This document shows, one piece after another, positions 35,257 to 42,497 of a stretch of 48,399 bases of DNA. The DNA is from an uncultured Hungatella sp. Its GTDB lineage: Bacteria > Bacillota > Clostridia > Lachnospirales > Lachnospiraceae. A program made the position numbers and the translations under genes. How positions within the stretch are numbered: position 1 is the stretch's first letter; the number at the start of each line of letters is the position of its first letter. The notes beneath the pieces are model-generated. The model saw nothing but the letters and a program-made list of their open reading frames with translations, was not told the DNA's origin and ran no database searches. The DNA is taken from positions 12,175 to 60,573 of the forward strand of contig CAJTOT010000023.1 in the NCBI GenBank assembly GCA_910577935.1, given 5' to 3'.

Positions 35257-35781
35257 CTAATCCTCCAGAGAGTCCTTCTTCTGGCGGATAAGCCGCACGC
35301 CGATCCAGATGATGAGAAGAGCGGCGGCAAGCCGCGGGATGGACTGTATCCAGCTGCGGAGAAAGATGAGCAAAAAAGCGGGGAGGGGGAAGTAGTCGGA
35401 CAGATGCCAGAAGAACCTCCACACATGATTCCACAGGACGCTGAGACCCATGAAAATCAGGATGAGGGCCAGGGGCTTTCTGTGCCTGTCGGCCGCTCTG
35501 AGAAGCTGTCCGGGGCTCATATCGAAGAGGTAGCCGTCCTCCAGGGCATAGAATTCCTCGTCTGCCATATTGTTTAAGTTGTGGGTGTGAAAAAAGCTGA
35601 AAAACCACATGACAGGGAGCAGATAGAGAAGGGGGGGGAACAGGGAGGATGCCAAAGCCACATCCCCGAAAAACAGAATCATGACGCTGGCTCCCATTTT
35701 ATAAAATCCCAGGTACATTTCCCCCGCGCCGGGAATCAGGGAAAAGAAGAAAGTAAATAGTTTATTTTTTTTATTAGTCAT
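35257..35781 (-). CDS. Polytopic membrane protein of the sigma-factor operon (TM2-like start)
   Basis: The 174-aa protein has about four membrane segments: 'LFTFFFSLIPGAGEMYLGFYKMGASVMILFF' (TM2-like GAGxMYLGF motif), 'LLYLLPVMWFFSFFHTH', 'PLALILIFMGLSVLW' and 'LAAALLIIWIGVRLI'. Between TM2 and TM3 it has a conserved-looking acidic loop (NNMADEEFYALEDGYLF). It overlaps the preceding gene by 8 nt, so it is the third gene of the ECF sigma operon. A role in sensing or in anti-sigma function is inferred from position only. Confidence 0.7.
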   Translation of the reverse strand: MTNKKNKLFTFFFSLIPGAGEMYLGFYKMGASVMILFFGDVALASSLFPPLLYLLPVMWFFSFFHTHNLNNMADEEFYALEDGYLFDMSPGQLLRAADRHRKPLALILIFMGLSVLWNHVWRFFWHLSDYFPLPAFLLIFLRSWIQSIPRLAAALLIIWIGVRLIRQKKDSLED

Positions 35782-36190
35782 GGAAAAATACCTCCGGATT
35801 CGATAAAAATTTGGAAAAAAGTCTGATTTTTCCCGTCAGCTGCTGTAGTTTCTGGCAGACCTCCACATGGACAGGGGAGTCGGAATAGGGCTGTGAGAGA
35901 AGAGAACTGCCCTGAAAATCAGGCACGGTCAGGAGCAGCGCGATGGAGCACGCCATGGCGAGGCCGACTTTCAGGCTGTAGCGCATGAGCTCCATGTTTT
36001 TCGACAGGCGGTTGGTGCCGGCGATGACGCGGATGTCGGTCTGGCGGCTTCTCTCCAAAACAGCAGGTTTTAAGCTGGCCGGGGCAGAGAGCAGGCCCTG
36101 TTCCTCCAGAAAGTCCGCGAACCGCTCCGCCTCCCAGAGGTCGGACGCCATTTTTTCCAGGGAGAAACGGTCTTTAAACGTGTTATCCAT
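35774..36190 (-). CDS. Putative anti-sigma factor, single membrane segment
   Basis: The 138-aa protein has a ~70-residue N-terminal cytosolic part ('MASDLWEAERFADFLEEQGLLS', then a basic 'VLERSRQTDIRVIAGTNRLSKNMEL') and one membrane segment (~76-92: LKVGLAMACSIALLLTV). An extracytoplasmic tail of ~45 residues follows. There is no zinc anti-sigma motif (H-x3-C-x2-C). ATG 36190 follows AAAGGAGG and overlaps the sigma gene by 8 nt. Topology and position are those of an anti-sigma factor; the family is not one I recognise. Confidence 0.6.
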   Translation of the reverse strand: MDNTFKDRFSLEKMASDLWEAERFADFLEEQGLLSAPASLKPAVLERSRQTDIRVIAGTNRLSKNMELMRYSLKVGLAMACSIALLLTVPDFQGSSLLSQPYSDSPVHVEVCQKLQQLTGKIRLFSKFLSNPEVFFHD

Positions 36191-36707
36191 CAAATAAATC
36201 CTCCTTTCTGTAAAACTTGCGCAGCATGGCTTTGGCGCGGTAAATCTGAGTCTGAATGGTCTTTAAATTCTTTCCGGTCTTTTCGGCGATTTCGCCGGCA
36301 TCGTATTCATGGTAAAAATAGTCCAGCGCTACCTGGCGATAGGGCTCTTTCAGTTTCTGGCAGCAGCTGTAAAGTTCCTGGCGCAGGGCTTCTTCCACAG
36401 ATGTCTGCTCAGGCTGGGGCCGGGGGGAAGTGCAGGAAATCCAGAACTGGTCTTCCATGGGAACCTGCCGGCGGCCGGAATGCTTTAAGTAATCAAGGCA
36501 TTTGCGGGAGGCGATTGTGCACAGCCAGGCCCTCTCGTTTTTGCCGTCGAAATAAGCCAGGTTTTTGTAGGCTGAAAGAAATGTCTCCTGGGTCAGATCC
36601 TGGGCGTCAAAGTAATCGTTGGTCAGTTTGAAGCAGATGGAATAGATCAGGTTCTGATACCGGTCAATCCACTGTTCCAGTTGTGTATCCGGGTTAATCC
36701 TGCTCAC
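36183..36707 (-). CDS. ECF-type RNA polymerase sigma factor
   Basis: The ~174-aa protein has region 2 (~10-75: LIYSICFKLTNDYFDAQDLTQETFLSAYKNL, 'AWLCTIASRKCLDYLK') and region 4 (~110-165: 'EPYRQVALDYFYHEYDAGEIAEKTGKNLKTIQTQIYRAKAMLRKF'). The only ordinary start, GTG 36707, overlaps its own GGGAGG site. An ATT codon four codons later (36697-36695) is correctly spaced from GGAGGTG, so initiation is uncertain. It is coupled to the two membrane genes downstream. Confidence 0.88.
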   Translation of the reverse strand: MSRINPDTQLEQWIDRYQNLIYSICFKLTNDYFDAQDLTQETFLSAYKNLAYFDGKNERAWLCTIASRKCLDYLKHSGRRQVPMEDQFWISCTSPRPQPEQTSVEEALRQELYSCCQKLKEPYRQVALDYFYHEYDAGEIAEKTGKNLKTIQTQIYRAKAMLRKFYRKEDLFDG

Positions 36708-36749
36708 CTCCCTGCTGTCGTGTATGTTTTGAACCTCTTTGTATATTAT

Positions 36750-36776
36750 AACGAGTCAGGCGGGAAACTGTCTTCA
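36750..36776 (-). promoter_or_regulatory. Possible ECF autoregulatory promoter
   Basis: On the minus strand TGAAGAC (36776-36770), 16 nt, then CGTT (36753-36750). This resembles the TGAAAC-N16-CGT pattern of Bacillus ECF sigma factors. An overlapping TATAAT (36751-36746 region) could instead serve sigma-A. Confidence 0.4.
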
Positions 36777-36822
36777 AAAATCTTGGGTTACTGTTTGCGG
36801 GGGAGAGGGTATGGCGTTTGGC

Positions 36823-36851
36823 TTGCGCTGAATGGGGAGGTGTGATATAAT
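36823..36851 (+). promoter_or_regulatory. Promoter of the GNAT gene
   Basis: TTGCGC (36823-36828), 17 nt, TATAAT (36846-36851). The gene starts at 36908 with GGGGAGG upstream. Confidence 0.6.
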
Positions 36852-36907
36852 TTCTGTATTGAAACTGATTGTAGTGGATAAAGCCGATGTGCCGGGGAGG
36901 ATTCATT

Positions 36908-37690
36908 ATGATGATTGAACTGGGAAGAGAGAAGCGTCAGACTATCGAGGCGATGTGCAGAGACAGCGGACAGGTTCTGGTGCGGGGAGCGGTGGAAGGA
37001 ACAGGCGGGAGGGTGTGGGTGCCCGATCTGGAGAACGCGCCCTGGTGCCTCATCGTGGCGGGAGACTTTGCGTACCTGTACGGGCTGCCGCCTAAGGGGG
37101 CGGGGGCTCTTGACCTGAAAAGCCAGATTTACGACGCGGCGGGCCACACGTTTCTGTATCCTGAGAACGGGCGGTGGGCCCAGTGGCTGGAGGAGCAGTT
37201 TCCGGGGCAGCTGCGCATGGTGACCCGGTATGCCCTGAAGCGGGGAGAGCATCATTTTGATAAAGACCTGCTGAAAACTTATATCAAAGGAGTCCCGCAG
37301 GGGATAAGGATCAAAAAGGTGGATGAGAGGCTGTACCATCTGACTCTGAAGGAGGAGTGGAGCAGGGATCTGTGCGCCAATTTTGAAGATTTTAAGTATT
37401 TCCAGGCCCACGGCCTGGGGTACGCGGCCCTGAAGGGACATAAGATCGTCGCCGGCTGCTGGGCTTACGGGGCCAGCGAGGGGATGATGGAGGTGCAGGT
37501 TAAGACGAAGAAAGAGCACCGCAGACAGGGGCTTGCCCTGGGATGCAGCGCGGCTTTTGTTCTGGAATGCCTGGAGAAGGATATCATCCCAAACTGGGAT
37601 GCCACCAATCAGCAGTCTGTGGAGCTGGCTTTAAAGCTGGGATACATTTACGAGAAAGAGTACCAGGTTTATCACCTTGTCTCTGTATGA
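36908..37690 (+). CDS. GNAT-family acetyltransferase (GNAT_acetyltran type)
   Basis: The ~260-aa protein has a C-terminal GNAT fold (~145-255). The acetyl-CoA loop is seen in 'VEVQVKTKKEHRRQGLALGCSAAFVLECLEKDIIPNWDATNQQSVELALKLGYIY', where V.T..E.RRQGLA is motif A and the N-Q-x-S segment is typical. The N-terminal half resembles the ZmaR-like subgroup. The substrate is unknown. ATG 36908 or ATG 36911 could start it; GGGGAGG is 7 nt from the first. Confidence 0.8.
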   Translation: MMIELGREKRQTIEAMCRDSGQVLVRGAVEGTGGRVWVPDLENAPWCLIVAGDFAYLYGLPPKGAGALDLKSQIYDAAGHTFLYPENGRWAQWLEEQFPGQLRMVTRYALKRGEHHFDKDLLKTYIKGVPQGIRIKKVDERLYHLTLKEEWSRDLCANFEDFKYFQAHGLGYAALKGHKIVAGCWAYGASEGMMEVQVKTKKEHRRQGLALGCSAAFVLECLEKDIIPNWDATNQQSVELALKLGYIYEKEYQVYHLVSV

Positions 37691-37710
37691 CTGTATGAGA
37701 GGAGACGAAA

Positions 37711-37731
37711 ATGTTTTACAAATATAAATAA
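37711..37731 (+). other. Possible six-codon leader peptide ahead of deoC
   Basis: ATG 37711 with GAGAGGAGACGAAA upstream reads MFYKYK and stops at TAA 37729-37731, overlapping the deoC ribosome site (AGAGAGG, 37731-37737). It is small enough to be chance. Confidence 0.3.
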
Positions 37732-37746
37732 GAGAGGTATTTGTCT

Positions 37747-38436
37747 ATGAAACGGGAAGAGATATTTCGCGCGGTGGACCACACCCTGCTGGCGCAGCAG
37801 GCCACTTGGGGGGAGATTCAGCAGGTCTGCGACGACGCCATAAAATATGGGACGGCGTCGGTGTGCATTCCCCCTTCCTATGTGGCGGCGGCAAAGGAGT
37901 ACGTGGGGGACAGGATGAAGGTATGTACGGTTATCGGTTTTCCAAACGGCTACAACACCACGGCCACAAAGGTATTTGAGACAGAGGACGCGCTGGAGAA
38001 CGGGGCCGACGAGATCGACATGGTGATCAATATCGGGGATTTGAAAGACCGGCGGTACGAGCGGATTCTTGAGGAGATCCGGTCCATCAAGGCGGTGTGC
38101 GGGGAGCATGTCCTGAAAGTCATCATCGAGACCTGCCTCCTGACAGAGGAGGAAAAGATCAAGATGTGCCGGCTGGTGACGGAAGCTGGGGCCGACTTTA
38201 TAAAGACCTCCACAGGATTTTCCGCGGCTGGGGCGACCTTTGAGGATATCGCTCTGTTCAGCCGCCATATCGGCCCCCGGGTAAAGATGAAGGCGGCAGG
38301 GGGCATCAGCTCCTTTGAGGACGCACAGAGATTTATGGAGCTGGGAGCTGCGCGTCTGGGAACCAGCCGCATAGTAAAACTGGCAAAGGCGGAGGAAGAC
38401 AATGGAGATACAGAGACTGATCAGGGCAGCTATTGA
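37747..38436 (+). CDS. deoC: Deoxyribose-phosphate aldolase
   Basis: The 229-aa class I aldolase splits deoxyribose 5-phosphate into acetaldehyde and glyceraldehyde 3-phosphate. Motifs: 'VDHTLLAQQATWGEIQQVC', 'VCTVIGFPNGYNTTATKVFE', 'ADEIDMVINIG', 'LKVIIETCLLTEEEK' (Schiff-base Lys region), 'ADFIKTSTGFSAAGAT' (K in the second Lys site) and 'VKMKAAGGISSFEDA'. ATG 37747 is 9 nt from AGAGAGG. It is the first gene of a nucleoside-catabolism operon with cdd and pdp. Confidence 0.96.
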   Translation: MKREEIFRAVDHTLLAQQATWGEIQQVCDDAIKYGTASVCIPPSYVAAAKEYVGDRMKVCTVIGFPNGYNTTATKVFETEDALENGADEIDMVINIGDLKDRRYERILEEIRSIKAVCGEHVLKVIIETCLLTEEEKIKMCRLVTEAGADFIKTSTGFSAAGATFEDIALFSRHIGPRVKMKAAGGISSFEDAQRFMELGAARLGTSRIVKLAKAEEDNGDTETDQGSY

Positions 38437-38815
38437 TGTTCTCCCCACATCCTATGTGCCCTACTCCCATTTTCATGTGGCGGCGGCGCTTCTGTGCGGG
38501 GACGGAACGGTATATACGGGAATCAATATTGAAAACGCGGCGTACACGCCTACGGTGTGCGCCGAGCGGAGCGCTTTTTTCCGGGCAGTCAACGAGGGGA
38601 AGAGAGAGTTTGCGGCGATCGTGGTCTGCGGCGGGAAGGACGGAAAGGTGACGGATTACTGCGCTCCCTGCGGCGTGTGCCGCCAGGTGATGCGGGAGTT
38701 CTGTGATCCGAAGACCTTCCGGGTCATCCTGGCAAGGTCCGAGACGGATTACAGGGAGTTTACCCTGGAGGAGCTGCTGCCGGAGAGCTTCGGCCCGGCT
38801 GATCTCAAGGGGTAG
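38402..38815 (+). CDS. cdd: Cytidine deaminase
   Basis: The 137-aa zinc enzyme deaminates cytidine and deoxycytidine. The zinc site is seen as 'TVCAERSAFFRAVNEG' (C-A-E, with the catalytic Glu) and 'APCGVCRQVMREF' (P-C-x-x-C); 'YSHFHVAAALL' and 'GINIENAAYTP' bind the sugar. It overlaps deoC by 35 nt, an unusually long overlap, with GGAGGAAG just before ATG 38402. Confidence 0.95.
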   Translation: MEIQRLIRAAIDVLPTSYVPYSHFHVAAALLCGDGTVYTGINIENAAYTPTVCAERSAFFRAVNEGKREFAAIVVCGGKDGKVTDYCAPCGVCRQVMREFCDPKTFRVILARSETDYREFTLEELLPESFGPADLKG

Positions 38816-38866
38816 GAGAGACAGGGCGAAAGCAGGTAAAAGGGGCAGACATAAGGAGGTATTGGT

Positions 38867-40189
38867 ATGCGGATGTATGATCTGATCGAGAAGAAAAAGC
38901 ACGGCGGAAGCCTCACGCGCCAGGAGCTCCATGACATGGTGCAGGGGTTTGTGGCGGGGGAGATTCCCGACTATCAGATGGCTGCCATGCTGATGGCCGT
39001 CTACTTTAAGGGGATGGGACAGGAGGAGATCACGGACCTTACCCTGGAGATGGCGGCTTCCGGGGACATGGTGGATCTGTCAGGCATCCAGGGGGTGAAG
39101 GTGGACAAGCACAGCACCGGCGGGGTGGGGGACAAGACCACTCTGGTCATCGGTCCCCTGGTGGCGTCTCTGGGGGTGAAGGTGGCCAAGATGTCCGGCC
39201 GGGGGCTGGGGCACACAGGGGGAACCGTGGACAAGCTGGAATCCATACCGGGCTTTGAGACCGCCATCCCCAGAGAGCGGTTTTTTGAGATTGTCAATGA
39301 GACGGGAATCGCGGTGATCGGACAGTCGGGGAATATGGTTCCGGCAGACAAGAAGCTGTACGCCCTGCGGGACGTGACGGCCACTGTGGACAGCATTCCC
39401 CTCATCGCCTCTTCTATCATGAGCAAAAAGATCGCCGCCGGGAGCGACGGCATCGTGCTGGATGTGAAGACGGGAAGCGGGGCCTTCATGAAGGATCTGG
39501 AAGATGCCATCGCCCTGGCAAAGGAGATGGTGGCTATCGGGACAGGGGCGGGGAGAACCTGCTGCGCACTTATCACGGACATGGATACGCCTTTGGGCCT
39601 GGCCGTGGGCAACTCCCTTGAGGTGGAGGAGGCCATAGAGACTCTGAAGGGGCAGGGACCGGAGGATCTGACCGAGGTATGCCTGCAGCTCGCTGCCCAT
39701 ATGCTGTTTATGGCCGGCAAAGGGGACGTGAATACATGCTATGAAGTGGCCAGAAAGGCCCTCCTGGATGGGAGAGGGCTGAAAACCCTGGCAGCCATGG
39801 TTAAGGCTCAGGGGGGTGATCCGTCCTATATCCTGGAACCGGAGCGGTTTGAAAAGGCTGCCTGTTCCTTCCGGGTCCTGGCGGAGGAGGAGGGCTACAT
39901 CACCCGCATCGACACCGCCGCCTGCGGCATTGCCTCGGTTATGCTGGGGGCAGGGCGCAGCCGGAAAGAAGACCGGCTGGACTACACCGCGGGGATGCAT
40001 CTGTACAAAAGGTACGGAGATTTTGTGGCAAAGGGCGATGTGATAGCTGTCTTGTACGCTTCCAGGAAGGAATTGTTTGCGGAGGCTTCTAAAAAGCTGT
40101 TATCTGCGTATACTATAGGAAAGGAACCGTCTGAGAAAAAGAAACTGGTTTATGCCAGGGTTACAAAGGACCAGGTTACCCGGTTTTGA
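38867..40189 (+). CDS. pdp: Pyrimidine-nucleoside phosphorylase
   Basis: The 440-aa homodimeric phosphorylase cleaves uridine, deoxyuridine and thymidine to base and (deoxy)ribose 1-phosphate. Seen: 'LTRQELHDMVQGFVAGEIPDYQMAAMLMAVYFKGM', 'VDKHSTGGVGDKTTLVIGPLVAS' (phosphate site), 'KMSGRGLGHTGGTVDKLESIPGF' (family signature) and 'IASSIMSKKIAAGSDGIVLDVKTGSGAFMK'. It feeds DeoC via deoxyribose phosphate; the mutase (deoB) is not here. The ribosome site is AAGGAGG. Confidence 0.95.
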   Translation: MRMYDLIEKKKHGGSLTRQELHDMVQGFVAGEIPDYQMAAMLMAVYFKGMGQEEITDLTLEMAASGDMVDLSGIQGVKVDKHSTGGVGDKTTLVIGPLVASLGVKVAKMSGRGLGHTGGTVDKLESIPGFETAIPRERFFEIVNETGIAVIGQSGNMVPADKKLYALRDVTATVDSIPLIASSIMSKKIAAGSDGIVLDVKTGSGAFMKDLEDAIALAKEMVAIGTGAGRTCCALITDMDTPLGLAVGNSLEVEEAIETLKGQGPEDLTEVCLQLAAHMLFMAGKGDVNTCYEVARKALLDGRGLKTLAAMVKAQGGDPSYILEPERFEKAACSFRVLAEEEGYITRIDTAACGIASVMLGAGRSRKEDRLDYTAGMHLYKRYGDFVAKGDVIAVLYASRKELFAEASKKLLSAYTIGKEPSEKKKLVYARVTKDQVTRF

Positions 40190-40233
40190 TTGACTCTTTG
40201 CTGTAAAATTCCTTTAAAGTAAAAAATATGGGA

Positions 40234-40262
40234 TTGAAAAACTGCACCGGGTATTGTATAAT
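40234..40262 (+). promoter_or_regulatory. Promoter of the 6S RNA gene
   Basis: TTGAAA (40234-40239), exactly 17 nt, TATAAT (40257-40262). No coding sequence follows for over 500 nt, as expected for an RNA gene. Confidence 0.8.
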
Positions 40263-40268
40263 AAACCC

Positions 40269-40500
40269 ATAGACAAAAGCAGACTGTAATTCCTGGGGTG
40301 TTCGACAATCTTACGTATCTTTGAACCTACATTATGACATAAGGGATTCCGATATTTTCTGGCGGATGTCAGGCCTCCGTTGAGTGGAAGGCAGAAGTCA
40401 GAGTGAGGTTACCCACCTAGCATGGCTAGGCGTCAAATTGTAAGAACCGGCATTTTGGGATTACAAATGATGAAAGCAGCGAGCGATCGCTGCTTTATCT
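40269..40500 (+). ncRNA. ssrS: Probable 6S RNA
   Basis: A ~230-nt transcript is predicted between a consensus promoter and a terminator (AAAGCAGCGA-gcga-TCGCTGCTTT, 40473-40496). The ends pair: TGTAATTCC near 40287 with GGGATTACA near 40457-40466 (one G-U), then further short helices (CTTAC near 40312 with GTAAG near 40440). This leaves a long rod with a central bubble. The 5' sequence 'TTCCTGGGGTGTTCG' resembles the start of Firmicute 6S RNAs (TCCTG..GTGTT). 6S RNA binds the housekeeping RNA polymerase and mimics an open promoter. The call rests on this structure and remembered similarity. Confidence 0.72.
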
Positions 40501-40531
40501 TTGTCTTTGCGGGGATACATTTTCCCATGTC

Positions 40532-40559
40532 GTTACTGTTCCCATGCGTTCGCAGCAAC
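40532..40559. repeat. Palindromic GTTACTGTTC repeat, degenerate copy 2
   Basis: GTTACTG (40532-40538) and CAGCAAC (40553-40559) share the GTTACTGTTC-CATG core with the copy at 30585-30609. The rest of 40560-40700 holds small dyads (TCGCC-tgc-GGCGA at about 40576-40588; TGTCC-gaag-GGACA near 40671-40684) and no gene I can support. Confidence 0.4.
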
Positions 40560-40704
40560 CAGCAAAAATCCATGTAAATCGCCTGCGGCGATGGGATATT
40601 TGCCTGCCCGCCCAGGTTATCATACGGTCAGCGCAGCCAGTGCGCAGACCTGCCTGGACAGTGACCCCATGTCCGAAGGGACAGCGAAAAGCCGCAGGGA
40701 CTCC

Positions 40705-40733
40705 TTTTCATTTGGGGAAAAATGTGGTAAGAT
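40705..40733 (+). promoter_or_regulatory. Possible promoter of the 40791 gene
   Basis: TTTTCA (40705-40710), 17 nt, TAAGAT (40728-40733). The boxes are weak matches but the spacing is ideal, and the gene starts 58 nt on. Confidence 0.4.
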
Positions 40734-40790
40734 AAACCTGTACATAAAAGATAACTCCCTAGAGATTATGAAGATACGAGGAGAATCGGT

Positions 40791-41207
40791 ATGAAAAAGA
40801 AAGTGCTGATAGTTATATTAACATGCATATTATTGATAGGAATTATCATTATTGTTTCTTATGCTGTTGGTGGAAAAAAACCGTTTAAAGATTTGGAACC
40901 ATCGGAAATAGTGTCAGCCACAGTACGATTGACTCCGCCGGATACAACCATTCAAATTGAAGAAATCGAGGAATTAACAAGATATTTGAATGATGTGGTA
41001 ATCTATAATGAAGACAATTCCTATACAGAGTACAGCGGACAAGGCGTGATTTTTACACTGAGATTATCAGACGGAACACAGACAGAAGTCATGGGATATA
41101 ACCCGTTCTTTGTGATTGATGGTGTTGGTTATAAGACAGAATATGAACCATGCCAGGCACTCAGTGCATATGCAAACAGACTGTTAAATGATGAAAATGA
41201 GCAGTAG
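40791..41207 (+). CDS. Small exported or membrane-anchored protein of unknown function
   Basis: The 138-aa protein has an N-terminal hydrophobic segment (residues 5-27: VLIVILTCILLIGIIIIVSYAV) and a ~105-residue extracellular domain. That domain contains 'DLEPSEIVSATVRLTPPDTTIQIEEIEELTRYLNDVVIYNED', 'SGQGVIFTLRLSDGTQTEVMGYNPFFVIDGVGYKTEYEPC'. I recall similar proteins in Clostridia but no function. The gene is far richer in A+T than its neighbours, including its codon third positions, which hints at later acquisition. The ribosome site is GAGGAGAA. Confidence 0.75.
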   Translation: MKKKVLIVILTCILLIGIIIIVSYAVGGKKPFKDLEPSEIVSATVRLTPPDTTIQIEEIEELTRYLNDVVIYNEDNSYTEYSGQGVIFTLRLSDGTQTEVMGYNPFFVIDGVGYKTEYEPCQALSAYANRLLNDENEQ

Positions 41208-41252
41208 GAACACTTTTTTGAAAAAAGAGAAAGATAACCATAAGGAGTACAG

Positions 41253-42491
41253 ATGAAAGAACATAAATTTCGAGAGTATATCTGCTGGGGCGTGACGGCG
41301 CTTTTGGTGATTATAACCTGTATCGGGGCAGCTCTGATGTTTATCCGCTGGCAGGCGGTATGCGGGATTCTGCGGTATCTTGGGCAGATTCTGGCCCCCA
41401 TCACCTACGGCGCGGTTCTGGCGTACCTTCTGGCTCCGGTATATAACCGGGTTTTTAAGTGGGTGGACCGGCATGTGGGCGTCCATATAAAGCCTCTAAA
41501 GATGAGAAAAGCCATAGCCAAGACCATGGCCACCCTGTCGAGCCTTCTGGTTTTGACCCTTGTGATCACCGGCCTCATATGGCTGATACTTCCCAGAGTC
41601 CTGGAAAGCATCAAAGGGATCGTCAACTCCATACCCAGCAGCGCAGCCAGGATTGCCTTGTGGATCGAGACGCTGTTTGCGGACTATCCGGATATCGAGG
41701 CAACTGTGCTGAAGGTTTACAATCAGGGAGTGGAGCAGCTGGTCTCCTGGGTTCAGTCCACCACGGACCTGATACCGAATATTGAGAAAGTGATCACCAG
41801 CGTGTACACCAGCGTCATGGGTGCGGTGAGCCTGATAAAAAATGTTCTCATCGGCATCATCGTCATGCTCTACCTTCTGAATATCAAGGACGTGCTGGCC
41901 GCCCAGGCAAAGAAGATTATCTACAGCCTGTTTTCCCTGCCTGTGGCCAACGAGGCAGTGAGAAAGTGGAGATATATTCATTCGGTGTTCGGGGGCTTTA
42001 TCATCGGGAAACTGGTGGATTCCCTGATCATCGGAATCCTCACTTTCATATGGCTGAGTATCATCGAGATGCCCTACACGGTTCTCATCAGCGTCATCGT
42101 GGGAGTGACCAACATCATCCCCTTTTTCGGGCCATTTATCGGGGCTGTGCCCAGCGCTCTTTTGGTGCTTCTGGCAGACCCGAAAAAGTGCCTGTGGTTC
42201 CTGCTGTCCATCCTTGTAATCCAGCAGCTGGACGGCAATATCATCGGCCCGAAGATACTGGGTGATTCCACAGGGATTTCCAGCTTCTGGGTGTTGTTCT
42301 CAATCCTGTTCTTCGGGGGGCTTATGGGCCCTCTGGGAATGATCATCGGCGTTCCCGCTTTCGCGGTCATCTACCGGCTTACGTCGGAGTGGGTGAACAA
42401 GCAGCTGAAAAAGAAAGAATTGTCTACAGTCACCAATGACTATGGGGCTCTGGATCATATTGATGAAGAAAAGAAAACATATGTCAGGTAA
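41253..42491 (+). CDS. AI-2E-family (PerM-like) membrane transporter
   Basis: The 412-aa protein has about eight membrane segments and the long helical central part of the family. Visible: 'ICWGVTALLVIITCIGAALMFI', 'ILAPITYGAVLAYLLAPVYNRV' (start), 'IIGKLVDSLIIGILTFIWLSIIEMPYTVLISVIVGVTNIIPFFGPFIGAVPSALLVLL' (conserved core with the G-x-x-N-I-I-P-x-F-G-P motif) and 'QQLDGNIIGPKILGDSTGISSFWVLFSILFFGGLMGPLGMIIGVPAFAVIY'. The substrate is not established; YtvI-like members act in sporulation and others in Na+ export. It lies 6 nt before the SpoIID-like gene. Confidence 0.92.
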   Translation: MKEHKFREYICWGVTALLVIITCIGAALMFIRWQAVCGILRYLGQILAPITYGAVLAYLLAPVYNRVFKWVDRHVGVHIKPLKMRKAIAKTMATLSSLLVLTLVITGLIWLILPRVLESIKGIVNSIPSSAARIALWIETLFADYPDIEATVLKVYNQGVEQLVSWVQSTTDLIPNIEKVITSVYTSVMGAVSLIKNVLIGIIVMLYLLNIKDVLAAQAKKIIYSLFSLPVANEAVRKWRYIHSVFGGFIIGKLVDSLIIGILTFIWLSIIEMPYTVLISVIVGVTNIIPFFGPFIGAVPSALLVLLADPKKCLWFLLSILVIQQLDGNIIGPKILGDSTGISSFWVLFSILFFGGLMGPLGMIIGVPAFAVIYRLTSEWVNKQLKKKELSTVTNDYGALDHIDEEKKTYVR

Positions 42492-42497
42492 AAGGTT

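Noticed and set aside
40501..40794. A 97-codon plus-strand frame after the 6S RNA
   Set aside because: There is no ribosome site and no hydrophobic or domain pattern, and it overlaps repeats and the likely promoter of the next gene.
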